A program made the translations under genes and the position numbers. DNA of 64,000 nt from Pseudonocardia cypriaca (GTDB lineage Bacteria; Actinomycetota; Actinomycetes; Mycobacteriales; Pseudonocardiaceae). How positions within the stretch are numbered: position 1 is the stretch's first letter; each line of letters opens with the position of its first letter. Positions 44,101 through 52,826 of this stretch are shown in pieces. The stretch is from positions 2,852,001 through 2,916,000 of the forward strand of contig NZ_VFPH01000002.1 in NCBI RefSeq assembly GCF_006717045.1, read 5' to 3'. Under the pieces are notes generated by a model that saw only the letters and a list, made by a program, of their open reading frames with translations, was not told where the DNA came from and ran no database searches.

Positions 44101-44919
44101 CCAGTCGCGCAGGTCCCCGAGCGGCACGGCCCGCTCGGGTTCGTTGTAGATCTCGTGCCAGAGCCCCTCGTACCAGCGGACCGTCAGGTCCGGGGAACCG
44201 CAGGCCTCCTCCAGCCGCCGGAAGCCGGACGGGTCGACGATCGCGTCCAGCGCGCCGTGCTGCATGAGCACCGGGAGCCGCAGATCGCGCGCCCGCTCCG
44301 GGAGCACCTCGAACTGCCCGACGACGGCCGAGGAGAGGCCGAGGGTCGGATGGCCGTGGTGCACCAGCGGGTCGGCCTCGTACGCCGCGTGGACGGACGG
44401 ATCCTTGCTGATCTTCGAGGCGTCGATCCCGGCCGGTCGGAGCGTGGGCGCGACCCTCCCGACGGCCCGGAGCGCGCCGACCACGGCCTTCGGCACCGTG
44501 TTGTTCGCGAGCGCGGGTGCGGACAGGACCAGCCCGGCGAGATCGGGCTCGTGGTCGAGCGCGTACGCCAGCGCGATCTGACCGCCCATGCTGTGGCCGA
44601 GCAGGAACACCGGCAGGCCGGGGTGGCGGGCGACGACCGAACGCCGGAACGCGTCGAAGTCGGCCAGCCAGTCGGCGTAGCGGCGCAGGTGCGCTCGGCG
44701 GCCGCCGGAACGGCCGTGGCCGCGGTGGTCGACGCCGTACACGGCCCAGCGCTCCGGGACGAGCGCGTCGACCACGTTGCCGTACCGCCCGCTGTGCTCG
44801 CCGAGCCCGTGGCAGAGCAGCACCACCCCGCGCGGGTCGCCGTCCGGCAGCCAGCCCTGCCAGAACAGCTCGACGCCGCCGACGCCGGGCAACCGGCCTT
44901 CGATCCGCTGGTGCCCCAC
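44083..44919 (-). CDS. Alpha/beta hydrolase, monoacylglycerol lipase type
   Basis: 278 residues from a GTG. Motifs: LLCHGLGEHSGRYGNVVDAL (oxyanion), nucleophile Ser in FLLGHSMGGQIAL near residue 112, Asp in MQHGALDAIVDPSG, and His in YEGLWHEIYNEPER near 258. This is the monoglyceride lipase pattern. It starts eight bases after the stop of the Pro/Ala-rich protein gene, so the two form an operon. Confidence 0.88.
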   Translation of the reverse strand: MGHQRIEGRLPGVGGVELFWQGWLPDGDPRGVVLLCHGLGEHSGRYGNVVDALVPERWAVYGVDHRGHGRSGGRRAHLRRYADWLADFDAFRRSVVARHPGLPVFLLGHSMGGQIALAYALDHEPDLAGLVLSAPALANNTVPKAVVGALRAVGRVAPTLRPAGIDASKISKDPSVHAAYEADPLVHHGHPTLGLSSAVVGQFEVLPERARDLRLPVLMQHGALDAIVDPSGFRRLEEACGSPDLTVRWYEGLWHEIYNEPERAVPLGDLRDWLAAHV

Positions 44920-44927
44920 AGCCGCCG

Positions 44928-46973
44928 TCAGCGCACGCCCTGCGACATCGATCCGCCCGCGAGCTCGCTCACCGCGTCGTCCTCGACGCCGTCGCTGTCG
45001 GCCACCGGGGTGGCCGCCTTGAGCTCGACGTCGTGCCGCACGTCGGCCTCTTCGGCCACGTCGAGCAGCGTGGCCACCGGCTCGCACCCGGCGGCCGCCA
45101 CCGACAGCCCGTACTCGCCGGCACCGATGTCGCCGATCCGGTACGTGCCGTCGGCGGCCGTGTCGACGGCATCGACCGCCTCCCCGTCCTGCACGAGCGT
45201 GACGCGGGCGCCTGCGATCGGGCCGTCCTCACCCCGGACGGATCCCGACACCGTCGCCGAGCGCGCGATGAGCACGTCGATCTCGGTGGCCGCGCCGGAC
45301 ACCGTGATCGCCACGGCACCCGGCTGGTGCCCCGCCGCCGTCGAGACGATCACGTAGCCCCCTGGTGACGGAGCGAGCAGCTCGCCCCGCCCCTCCGCGT
45401 CGGCGGCACCGGCAGCGACGTCACCACCCCGGTCGTCGAGCAGCGTGACGGTGGCCCCGCCGACCATCGAGCCGTCGCGGCGAACCACCCGGTACCGCAC
45501 GGGCTGCGCGTCGCCGGGCTCGGCAGGCGACTCCTGCTCTTCGGAACGTTCCATCTCGACGACGGGTGCGGAGTCCGGGCGCAGGCCGGGATCGGCGAAC
45601 CCGAACGTCCTCAGCAGGGCGAGATCGGCAGCGGCCTGCTCCGCGGCCCGCTCGTCCGGCGTCTGCCGGCTGCGCGGACGCGCTGCCTGCGCCTCCGCGG
45701 TGGCCGGTGGCTCCTCCGCGAACCGGTCCGGGACGGCACCGACGCGGACGTCCTCGGCCTCCACGTCGTCCCACCCGTCCAGGAGCGGGATCTCCCGCTC
45801 CGCTGGTTCGGCGGCGTCGCCACGGGGCTCTACCCGGACGGCCTCCGGCTGGGCGACGGGTTCGACGGGCTCCGGCTCTTCCACCGGAACATGTTCCTGC
45901 GCCGCCGGAACGCGGCTGACACCGGGATCCGCAGACCGCGTTGCGCTCGTGGCGGTGTCCGCTCCGGGCTCGATCCAGACGGCCCGCTGCCGGGCAGCGG
46001 GCTCGGGGCTCTCCGGCTGTTCCACCGGCGCTGGTTCCGGCTCGGCCGTCGCAGCGTCCGCCTCGGGTTCGCGCTCCGCCGACGCCTGCTGGTCGACCGG
46101 CGCGGGCGCCTGCTCGGCGTCCGTGGCGATCGGGGCGGGCTCCGGGGACGGCGATGCGTCCGCAGCGGCAACCGCTCCCGGCTCGATCCAGACGGCCTGC
46201 GGCTTGGCAACGTCCCCCGCCGGGGCGGGTTCGGGCGACGCGGGCACGAGCCGGACGGGTGCCGGCTCGGCCTCGGCGACCGGTGCGGGGTGGGCCACGA
46301 CCGGCTCCTCCGGCGCGACCGTCCGGGACTCCGGCTCATCGGGGACGAGCCGCACCGGCGCGGGCGCGGCGGCCTCGACCGGGGCGGGCGGCTCCGCGGC
46401 CGGGACGATCCGCAGCGGCGCGGGCGGTGCGGGCGGCTCGCGCCAGGGCTGCCCACCCCCCAACCCGACGGCCATGCGGGCGCCGCGCTGCCACGGCAGG
46501 TTGCCGCCGTCGAGCGCGGCCGCGGGCGCATCGGCCGACTCCCGGCGCACCCTTCCGGCAACGGGCGTGGGCCGCGGAGGCGGCGGCACGAACGCGGGGG
46601 TCTGTGGCTGCGGCGCGGGCGCTGCCGGTGCCGGCGGTGCTGCCGACGCCGTCGGTGCTGCCACGGAAGCCGCGGCGGGGACCGGTGCGACGCGGGGCGC
46701 CGGCGGCTCGGGTCGGGCGGCCGGCCACGCTGCGGCCGGAGCCTTGGCGGCCCGGCGCGGTGCGGCGGCGGCCTGCCGCGGTGCGGCGGCGGGCGGAGCG
46801 GGCTGCGCCGTCCCGGCTGCGGTCTGCTCGCGGAGCCGGACGAGGTCGGCGACCGTGCGTGGCTGGGCGGCGGTGGCGGCGAACTGCCTGCGGATCCGCG
46901 GTGCGAACCGGAGGCCGAGCAGCACGAACCCCGCGCCGACCAGCGCCAGGCCGATCAGAACGAGCGTGTTCAT
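44928..46973 (-). CDS. Membrane-anchored Pro/Ala-rich protein with two C-terminal carboxypeptidase-regulatory-like domains
   Basis: 681 residues. A single N-terminal membrane segment (LVLIGLALVGAGFVLLGL) is followed by about 450 residues of Pro/Ala/Glu-rich, disordered sequence with recurring words: AVWIEPGA (twice), a variant AVRVEPRG, and APVRLVP (twice). The C-terminal 180 residues hold two Ig-like CarboxypepD_reg/CnaB-type domains, RRDGSMVGGATVTLLDD and DGPIAGARVTLVQDGE. Topology suggests a cytoplasmic or surface stalk. Function is unknown; it may organise partners at the membrane. Confidence 0.82.
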   Translation of the reverse strand: MNTLVLIGLALVGAGFVLLGLRFAPRIRRQFAATAAQPRTVADLVRLREQTAAGTAQPAPPAAAPRQAAAAPRRAAKAPAAAWPAARPEPPAPRVAPVPAAASVAAPTASAAPPAPAAPAPQPQTPAFVPPPPRPTPVAGRVRRESADAPAAALDGGNLPWQRGARMAVGLGGGQPWREPPAPPAPLRIVPAAEPPAPVEAAAPAPVRLVPDEPESRTVAPEEPVVAHPAPVAEAEPAPVRLVPASPEPAPAGDVAKPQAVWIEPGAVAAADASPSPEPAPIATDAEQAPAPVDQQASAEREPEADAATAEPEPAPVEQPESPEPAARQRAVWIEPGADTATSATRSADPGVSRVPAAQEHVPVEEPEPVEPVAQPEAVRVEPRGDAAEPAEREIPLLDGWDDVEAEDVRVGAVPDRFAEEPPATAEAQAARPRSRQTPDERAAEQAAADLALLRTFGFADPGLRPDSAPVVEMERSEEQESPAEPGDAQPVRYRVVRRDGSMVGGATVTLLDDRGGDVAAGAADAEGRGELLAPSPGGYVIVSTAAGHQPGAVAITVSGAATEIDVLIARSATVSGSVRGEDGPIAGARVTLVQDGEAVDAVDTAADGTYRIGDIGAGEYGLSVAAAGCEPVATLLDVAEEADVRHDVELKAATPVADSDGVEDDAVSELAGGSMSQGVR

Positions 46974-47254
46974 CGCACTCCCCTGCCCGCGGGGCGCCGC
47001 GTGGATGATCTGCCCGCCAGCTCAGTCATGTCCCGGCGCTCTCCGCTCCGCATCCGCCCTCGCCCCGTGGCAGGCGTCCAGCGGTGGGGACGGCGGTGGA
47101 CCGCCCTGCCCTGCGGGAGCCCGCCGGAGGGAACCTAGCACCTGTTCCTGATCTGGGCAGGGAGCAATGGGGAGCGTGTTGCCGCAGGTCACGGGCCACA
47201 GCGTGATCGCAGACGGAGGGGGGAATGCTGTGACGGATCCGGAAGGGGAGCGGT

Positions 47255-49222
47255 GTGGACAGTGAGCTGATCGAACTGGCGGCCGTGCACGGTGTCGCCA
47301 CGAGCTACCGTGACGGGGACCGCCGCCCCGTCCAGGTGGATCCCGATGTGGTGATCCGCGTGCTCGGCCTGCTCGATGTGGACGCGGGGAGCCCGGAGGC
47401 GCGGCGGGGGACGCTCGCCGCGGCTCGCGACCGCGCGGCCGCCGGGCGGCTGCCCGGCACCATCGCCGCCCGTACGGACCGGCCCCGCGCCCTTCCCCGG
47501 CCCGGCGTGCTGGTCGACGCAGCGGGCGCGCGACGGGACGTCACGGAGATCCCGGCGGGCCTGGAACCGGGCTGGTACCGGCTCGAGCTCGACGAGCAGG
47601 AGGTCACCGTCGTCGTGGCGCCGCCCGCGCTCCCGGAGCCGTCGCGCGGCTGGGGGTGGATGCTGCAGCTCTACGCGCTGCGCTCGGCGGGCTCGTGGGG
47701 CATCGGCGACCTCGGTGACCTGAGTGCGTTCACGGCCTGGACCGGCACCGAGCACGGCGCCGGTGCGGTGCTGCTCAACCCGCTGCACGCGATCACCCCG
47801 GTGCCGCCGGTGCAGCCGTCGCCCTACACCCCGTCGAGCAGGCTCTTCGGCACGCCGCTCGCGCTGCGGATCACCGATCTGGCGGCCTACGCCCGTGCCG
47901 ACGCGGTGACCCGGGTGGAGGTCGACGCGCTGCGCCCCGAAATCGCAGGTGGGCGGATCGAGCACGACCGGGTGTGGGCCGCGAAGCGCGCGGCGCTCGA
48001 GCTGCTGTGGCGCAGCGAGGGCAGGCCGGAACCCAAGGGCATCGGTGCGGACCTGGAGGAGTTCGCCACGTACTGCGCGCTCGCCGAGCGGTACGGCGCG
48101 CGCTGGAGCCGGTGGCCGCAGGGCCTGCGCAGGCCCGACGGCCCGGACGTCGCCGCCGCGAAGGCGGAGCTTGCGCCCAGGGTTGCCTTCCACGCGTGGG
48201 TGCAGCTGCAGGTGCAGGACCAGCTCGCGGCGGTCCGGGACGCGGCGAGGGCCGCGGGCGTGCGGGTGGTGCACGACCTCGCCGTCGGCTGCGACCCGGA
48301 GGGCGCCGACGGCTGGGCGATGCAGGACGTGCTCGCGCAGGGCGTCCGCGTGGGTGCTCCACCGGACGCGTTCAGCCAGCAGGGCCAGGACTGGGGCCTG
48401 CCGCCGTGGCGCCCGGACCGGCTCGACGCCACCGGCTACGCCGCGTACCGCGACCTACTGCGCGCCCTGCTCCGGCAGGCCGACGGGCTGCGGATCGACC
48501 ACGTCGCCGGGCTGTGGCGGCTGTGGTGGGTGCCGCCGGGCGAGGGCCCGGACCGCGGCACGTACGTGCTCTACGACGCCGACGTCATGCTCGCCGTGCT
48601 GACCCTCGAGGCCCACCTCGCCGGGGCGCTCGTGATCGGCGAGGACCTCGGCACGGTCGAGCCGGAGGTCACCGAGGGGCTGGCGGAACGGAACATGCTG
48701 GGCTCCTCGGTGCTGTGGTTCACCCGGAACCTCGACGCGCCCGGCCAGCCGCTGCTGCCTCCGCAGGAGTGGCCGGAGGAGTCGGTCGCGACGATCTCGA
48801 CCCACGACCTGCCCACCGCCACCGGGTTCCTGCGCGGCGAGCACGTCCGCGTGCGCGCCGAGCTCGGGCTGCTCGACGACGTGCCCGCCGAGGAGGCGAA
48901 GGCCACCGTCGACCGGTTGGAGCTGGTGGAGCTGCTCCGCGAGGAAGGCCTGGTCGACGGGCCGCACCCCGGGGAGGACCAGCTCGTCGTCGCGATGCAC
49001 GCGCTGCTGGCGCGCAGCCGCTCGCGGCTGGTGCTCGTCTCCCCCTACGACGTGCTGGGCGAGGTGCGCCAGCCCAATCTGCCGGGCACGGTCGACCAGT
49101 ACCCGAACTGGCGGCTCCCCCTCCCCGTCACGCTCGAGGAGCTGCGCGACGACCCGCGCGTGCGGGTGGTGGTCGACCAGCTCCGCCTGCGCCGGGGCGG
49201 GCGGGACGGCGGACGGGTCTGA
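47255..49222 (+). CDS. malQ: 4-alpha-glucanotransferase (amylomaltase)
   Basis: 655 residues from a GTG after AAGGGGAG. GH77 motifs: LQLYALRSAGSWGIGDLGDL, QPSPYTPSSRLFGTPL, the nucleophile Asp in GLRIDHVAGLWRL near residue 413, the acid/base Glu in VIGEDLGTVEP near 462, and Asp in STHDLPTATGF near 516. It disproportionates maltodextrins in glycogen/maltose metabolism. Its last 56 bases recur, diverged, at 55072-55127 on the far side of a 5.8 kb block. Confidence 0.95.
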   Translation: MDSELIELAAVHGVATSYRDGDRRPVQVDPDVVIRVLGLLDVDAGSPEARRGTLAAARDRAAAGRLPGTIAARTDRPRALPRPGVLVDAAGARRDVTEIPAGLEPGWYRLELDEQEVTVVVAPPALPEPSRGWGWMLQLYALRSAGSWGIGDLGDLSAFTAWTGTEHGAGAVLLNPLHAITPVPPVQPSPYTPSSRLFGTPLALRITDLAAYARADAVTRVEVDALRPEIAGGRIEHDRVWAAKRAALELLWRSEGRPEPKGIGADLEEFATYCALAERYGARWSRWPQGLRRPDGPDVAAAKAELAPRVAFHAWVQLQVQDQLAAVRDAARAAGVRVVHDLAVGCDPEGADGWAMQDVLAQGVRVGAPPDAFSQQGQDWGLPPWRPDRLDATGYAAYRDLLRALLRQADGLRIDHVAGLWRLWWVPPGEGPDRGTYVLYDADVMLAVLTLEAHLAGALVIGEDLGTVEPEVTEGLAERNMLGSSVLWFTRNLDAPGQPLLPPQEWPEESVATISTHDLPTATGFLRGEHVRVRAELGLLDDVPAEEAKATVDRLELVELLREEGLVDGPHPGEDQLVVAMHALLARSRSRLVLVSPYDVLGEVRQPNLPGTVDQYPNWRLPLPVTLEELRDDPRVRVVVDQLRLRRGGRDGGRV

Positions 49223-49225
49223 TGC

Positions 49226-50035
49226 TCACCCGCGGCGGGGCTCCGCGGCGCCGTCGGAAGCCCGGGCCGACGCGGTGGGACGAACCCCCTTGAACACCTC
49301 GGGGCCGCCCATCGAGATCCCGGTCACGATGCACCTCAGCCCGAACCGGAAGTCGTCGAGCGTGCTGCGGTCCGCGGGCTCCCAGTAGCGCCCCTCGGCG
49401 AACAAGGCAGCCACGCGCGGGAGGTCGTAGTCCGGCAGCAGCTCCGCGACCGCCGCGACCACGGGCCCGGTGGCCGGCAGTGGCGGCTGTCCGCTCCGCA
49501 GATCACGTTCGGACCGGACGCTCGCGCGCACGTAACCGTCGACGAGCGAGCCCACCCGGAGCTTCTCCGGCATCCCGAACGGGGCGTGCCGCAACGCCTC
49601 GAGCAGCGCCTCGAACCAGGTGAGCGCGTGCGGGGTGACCGGCAGCCGGACCGGCACGTCCACCAGCCACGGGTGCTCGAGGTACCGGGCGCGCAACGCC
49701 GTTGCCCACGCGACCACGGCCTCGTCCCACGCGGCCGGGGTGCGCCGCCGCGGTCCTGGCACGCCCAGCGCGTACTCCCTGGCGAGCACGTGCAGCTCCT
49801 CCCGGGAACCGAGGTGGCGGTAGAGGGCGTTCGGGGTGACGCCGAGGCGCCCGGCGACCCCGGTCAAGGACATGGCGTCGATGCCCTCGGCGTCGCCCAG
49901 CTCGACCGCCGTCTCGACGATCTTCCGGAGCGTGAGCGATGGCTTCGGCCCGCGCCTTCCGGGCCGGTCTGCGAGGCCCCACGCCCGGCGCAGCAGGGCT
50001 GGGAGCCTGCCGTCGTCCTGCATCCGGTCCACCAC
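49226..50035 (-). CDS. TetR-family regulator with TetR_C-type domain
   Basis: 269 residues from a GTG at 50035; GTG 50032 or ATG 50023 are alternatives. HTH: LRKIVETAVELGDAEG and MSLTGVAGRLGVTPNALYRHL. The longer C-terminal domain (WLVDVPVRLPVTPHALTWFEALL) is that of TetR/AcrR relatives that respond to tetracycline-like ligands. It starts six bases after the LysR gene stop; both face malQ. It lies just inside the malQ-flanked block. Confidence 0.88.
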   Translation of the reverse strand: MVDRMQDDGRLPALLRRAWGLADRPGRRGPKPSLTLRKIVETAVELGDAEGIDAMSLTGVAGRLGVTPNALYRHLGSREELHVLAREYALGVPGPRRRTPAAWDEAVVAWATALRARYLEHPWLVDVPVRLPVTPHALTWFEALLEALRHAPFGMPEKLRVGSLVDGYVRASVRSERDLRSGQPPLPATGPVVAAVAELLPDYDLPRVAALFAEGRYWEPADRSTLDDFRFGLRCIVTGISMGGPEVFKGVRPTASARASDGAAEPRRG

Positions 50036-50041
50036 CGGAGC

Positions 50042-50983
50042 CTAAGGAATCGCGAAGGCCGGTGGAGCGGGGTCGGCCCCGGACCCTCCTCGGGCGGCGG
50101 ACCGCTCGCGGGCCACCTCCTGCACCACCTCCGTGAAGGCCTGCGCGGCCGGGCTGATCGGCCCGTGGAGGTGCGCAAGGGCCACCCGCAACGGCTCGGC
50201 GTCCCGGATCGGCACCCAGCGCAGGTCGGGGCGGTGGTAGAAATCCACCATCGACGCGGGGCAGATGCACGCCGCAGCACCGGCAGCCACCTGCTCGAAG
50301 CACTCCTCAACGCTGTCGTTCTCCGGCCCCCAGACGACCTCCGACCCGTCCGGGCGCGGATTGATCGCCCACCAGTCCACCCATGCCCTCGGCGCCCGCG
50401 ACGTCGTCATCAGGGGCTCCCCCGCCAGGTCGGCGACCGTCACCAACCGACGGGCCGCCAGTCGGTGCCCGGTGCAGACGCCGAGGAACCGCGGCTCCGT
50501 AGCGACGACGTCGAGGTGCAGGCCCCGCGGGTCGCACGGCAGCCACACGTAGGCGAGATCCACCTCGCCTCGGCGCACCGCGTCGGCCTCCCCGCCCCAT
50601 TCGTAGCGGCGCAGCTCGACCTGCACCCCCGGGAAGCGCTGGGTGAACCGGCGACGGGCGATCGTGCCCAGCTCACCGGCGCCGGTGGCCTCGAAGCCGA
50701 TGCGCAACCGACCGACCCGTCCGCGGCGGTAGTCCTCGACGACCCCCGTCACCCGGTCGGCGGCCTGCAGGGCGCGCCGCGCCTCGTCGACGACGAGCCC
50801 GCCGACCGCCGTGACCTCGACGCCGCGCGCGTCGCGGCGCAGCAGCTGGACACCGAGCTCCCGCTCGAGTCCCTTGATCGCGGCGCTCAGCGACGGCTGA
50901 CTGATGTAGAGGGCCGCCGCGGCGCGGCCGAAGTGGCGCTCGTCGGCCACCGCGAGCAGGTAGCGCAGATGGCGCAGGTCCAC
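50042..50983 (-). CDS. LysR-family regulator
   Basis: 313 residues from the GTG at 50983; this start leaves the T-N11-A palindrome in the promoter region. The HTH is VDLRHLRYLLAVADERHFGR and YISQPSLSAAIKGLERELG; the effector domain runs from residue 90 (VGRLRIGFEATGAGELG). It is divergent from a DHA2 exporter gene and shares a dense set of palindromes with it. Confidence 0.9.
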   Translation of the reverse strand: MDLRHLRYLLAVADERHFGRAAAALYISQPSLSAAIKGLERELGVQLLRRDARGVEVTAVGGLVVDEARRALQAADRVTGVVEDYRRGRVGRLRIGFEATGAGELGTIARRRFTQRFPGVQVELRRYEWGGEADAVRRGEVDLAYVWLPCDPRGLHLDVVATEPRFLGVCTGHRLAARRLVTVADLAGEPLMTTSRAPRAWVDWWAINPRPDGSEVVWGPENDSVEECFEQVAAGAAACICPASMVDFYHRPDLRWVPIRDAEPLRVALAHLHGPISPAAQAFTEVVQEVARERSAARGGSGADPAPPAFAIP

Positions 50984-50992
50984 ACCACCGAC

Positions 50993-51036
50993 GATAGCCA
51001 CAGGCTATCGACCGGTCGATGATCGGTCTTGGACCG
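50993..51036. promoter_or_regulatory. Three palindromes in the LysR/exporter divergent promoter
   Basis: GATAGCC-ACA-GGCTATC (50993-51009) is a perfect palindrome containing a T-N11-A LysR box. It is joined to ATCGACCGGTCGAT (51007-51020), a perfect 14-base palindrome, and to CGGTC-TTG-GACCG (51024-51036). LysR binding at the first and a repressor such as the nearby TetR at the second would be a reasonable reading. Confidence 0.5.
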
Positions 51037-51067
51037 ACCGCCGCCCCCGCCCGCAGGCTGGGCGGTG

Positions 51068-52486
51068 ATGTCAACTTCCGACCCCACCCACGCGAACCGC
51101 ACCGGCGCGCTGCTCCTGCTCTGCGCGGCGCAGCTGCTCGTCGTGCTCGACCTGTCCATCGTCAACGTTGCGCTACCCGCGATCCAGGAGGACCTGGGCA
51201 CGGCCGCCGAGACCCTGCACTGGGTCGTGAGCGGCTACGCCCTCACCTTCGGAGGGTTCCTCCTGCTCGGCGGCCGAGCTGCCGACCTGTTCGGGCGGCG
51301 CCGGATCCTCCTGGTCGGGCTCGCCGCCTTCACCCTCGCCTCGCTGTTGGGCGGCTCGGCCCCGAACATCGAGGTGCTGATCGCAGCACGCGCCGCCCAG
51401 GGCGTGGCGGCGGCGCTGGCGTCACCCGCCGCACTGGCTCTGATCACCACCATCTCCTCCGACGAGGCGGGCCGCCGCCGCGCGCTGAGCGTCTTCGCGG
51501 CCGTCGGCTCGGCCGCGTTCGCGGTGGGCGTCGTACTCGGCGGCACCCTCACCGCAACGCTCGGCTGGCGCTGGGTCCTGTTCGTGAACGTCCCGATCGG
51601 CGCCGTTGCGCTCGCGCTCGGCCCGCGCTGGCTCACGGAGCACCGCGCCGCAGGCGCGCGGCGGCTCGACCTGCCGGGCGCGGTCACCGCCACCGCCGGG
51701 TTGCTGGCGCTGATCAGCGGGCTGTCCCGGGCGGAGAGCCACGGCTGGGTCGCACCGCTGACGCTCGCGCTGCTCACCGCGGCGGTGCTGTTGCTCATCA
51801 CGTTCGTGCTGGTGGAGCGGCGCTCGCCCGAACCGTTGGTGCCGCTGCGGCTTCTCGGGATGCGCGCTCCGGCGGGCGCCGACGCCGTCATGTTCCTCGC
51901 CTCTGCCGCGTTCTTCCCGGTATTCCTGCTGGTGTCGCAGCACCTCCAGCAGGTGATCGGGCTGGACCCGCTGGCCGCTGGGCTCGCCTTCCTCCCGATG
52001 GCGCTGACGGTCACCGCCTGCTCCGGCTACGTCTCGGGCCGGCTGAGCGCGGCAGCCGGGTCGCGCGTCGTGGTCACCGCCGGCATGGTCGTCATGGCAC
52101 TGGGGCTGGTCCTGCTCGCCCGCGGCGCGACCACCGGCTCGTTCCTGTTCGGTGTGCTGCCCGGGACGCTCGTCGTCGCGATCGGGATCGGCACCGCGTT
52201 CACGGCGATCCTCGCAACGGCCACCGGGCAGGTGCCAGACACCGACCGAGGAGCCGCATCCGGTCTCGTCAGCACCGCTCAGCAGGTCGGGGGCGCGGTC
52301 GGCGTCGCGGTCCTGGTCGCTCTCGCCGCCCCGCCGCACGGCGTGGACGCAACACCGGCGGTGCTGGTCGCGGGCGACCAACGCGCCTACTGGACTGCCA
52401 TCGCCCTCGTCCTCGCGGCCGCCGTCGTCGCGTGGTTGACGCTGCGGCCCGGGAGCGCGGTCACCGGGCGCCTTGCGGACGTGTAG
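51068..52486 (+). CDS. MFS drug exporter, DHA2 (14-TMS, EmrB/QacA type)
   Basis: 472 residues from an ATG (a GTG three bases earlier is possible). Motif A GGRAADLFGRRRILLVGL and motif C-like AVGSAAFAVGVVLGGTLT are intact, and about 14 membrane segments can be counted. The motif DLSIVNVALPAIQEDL in helix 1 is the DHA2 hallmark. The likely job is export of a toxic compound or antibiotic, under the LysR and perhaps the TetR regulator. Confidence 0.91.
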   Translation: MSTSDPTHANRTGALLLLCAAQLLVVLDLSIVNVALPAIQEDLGTAAETLHWVVSGYALTFGGFLLLGGRAADLFGRRRILLVGLAAFTLASLLGGSAPNIEVLIAARAAQGVAAALASPAALALITTISSDEAGRRRALSVFAAVGSAAFAVGVVLGGTLTATLGWRWVLFVNVPIGAVALALGPRWLTEHRAAGARRLDLPGAVTATAGLLALISGLSRAESHGWVAPLTLALLTAAVLLLITFVLVERRSPEPLVPLRLLGMRAPAGADAVMFLASAAFFPVFLLVSQHLQQVIGLDPLAAGLAFLPMALTVTACSGYVSGRLSAAAGSRVVVTAGMVVMALGLVLLARGATTGSFLFGVLPGTLVVAIGIGTAFTAILATATGQVPDTDRGAASGLVSTAQQVGGAVGVAVLVALAAPPHGVDATPAVLVAGDQRAYWTAIALVLAAAVVAWLTLRPGSAVTGRLADV

Positions 52487-52826
52487 TTCCGGCCATCTCG
52501 CGCGTGTGGATTGCGACGCCCTTCCCGAAACTGTTCAGGGGGGTACCGCATTACTGGTACGGCCGTGCCGGAATGTGCGAGCCTGGGCTCATGGTCGTCA
52601 TCAGCGTCCTCGACGGATTCCGTGCCGCACCCGCCTCTCCGGAATCGCCGTACCGGCCCTCGAGGGAGGTGATTCCCATCCGCTTCGGTCGCGCCGCACC
52701 GGATTGACGGCGAGCCATTCGACGCCGTCGGCCGCGATCAGCACCGAGCCATGGCGCCGGCATCCGCTTCCCACGTGTTCGAGACCTCGAACAATGCCGC
52801 GATGACCCATCAAGAGGCCACCTCCC
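52487..52826. other. 340-base gap with a possible gene fragment
   Basis: No intact gene is seen. A 38-codon frame at 52591-52707 ends PSREVIPIRFGRAAPD, which resembles the VPIRYGRM segment of DUF2252 proteins but lacks everything around it, so it may be a fossil fragment. An inverted repeat GTACC-N8-GGTAC lies near 52543-52562. The rest carries only short unconvincing frames. Confidence 0.4.
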
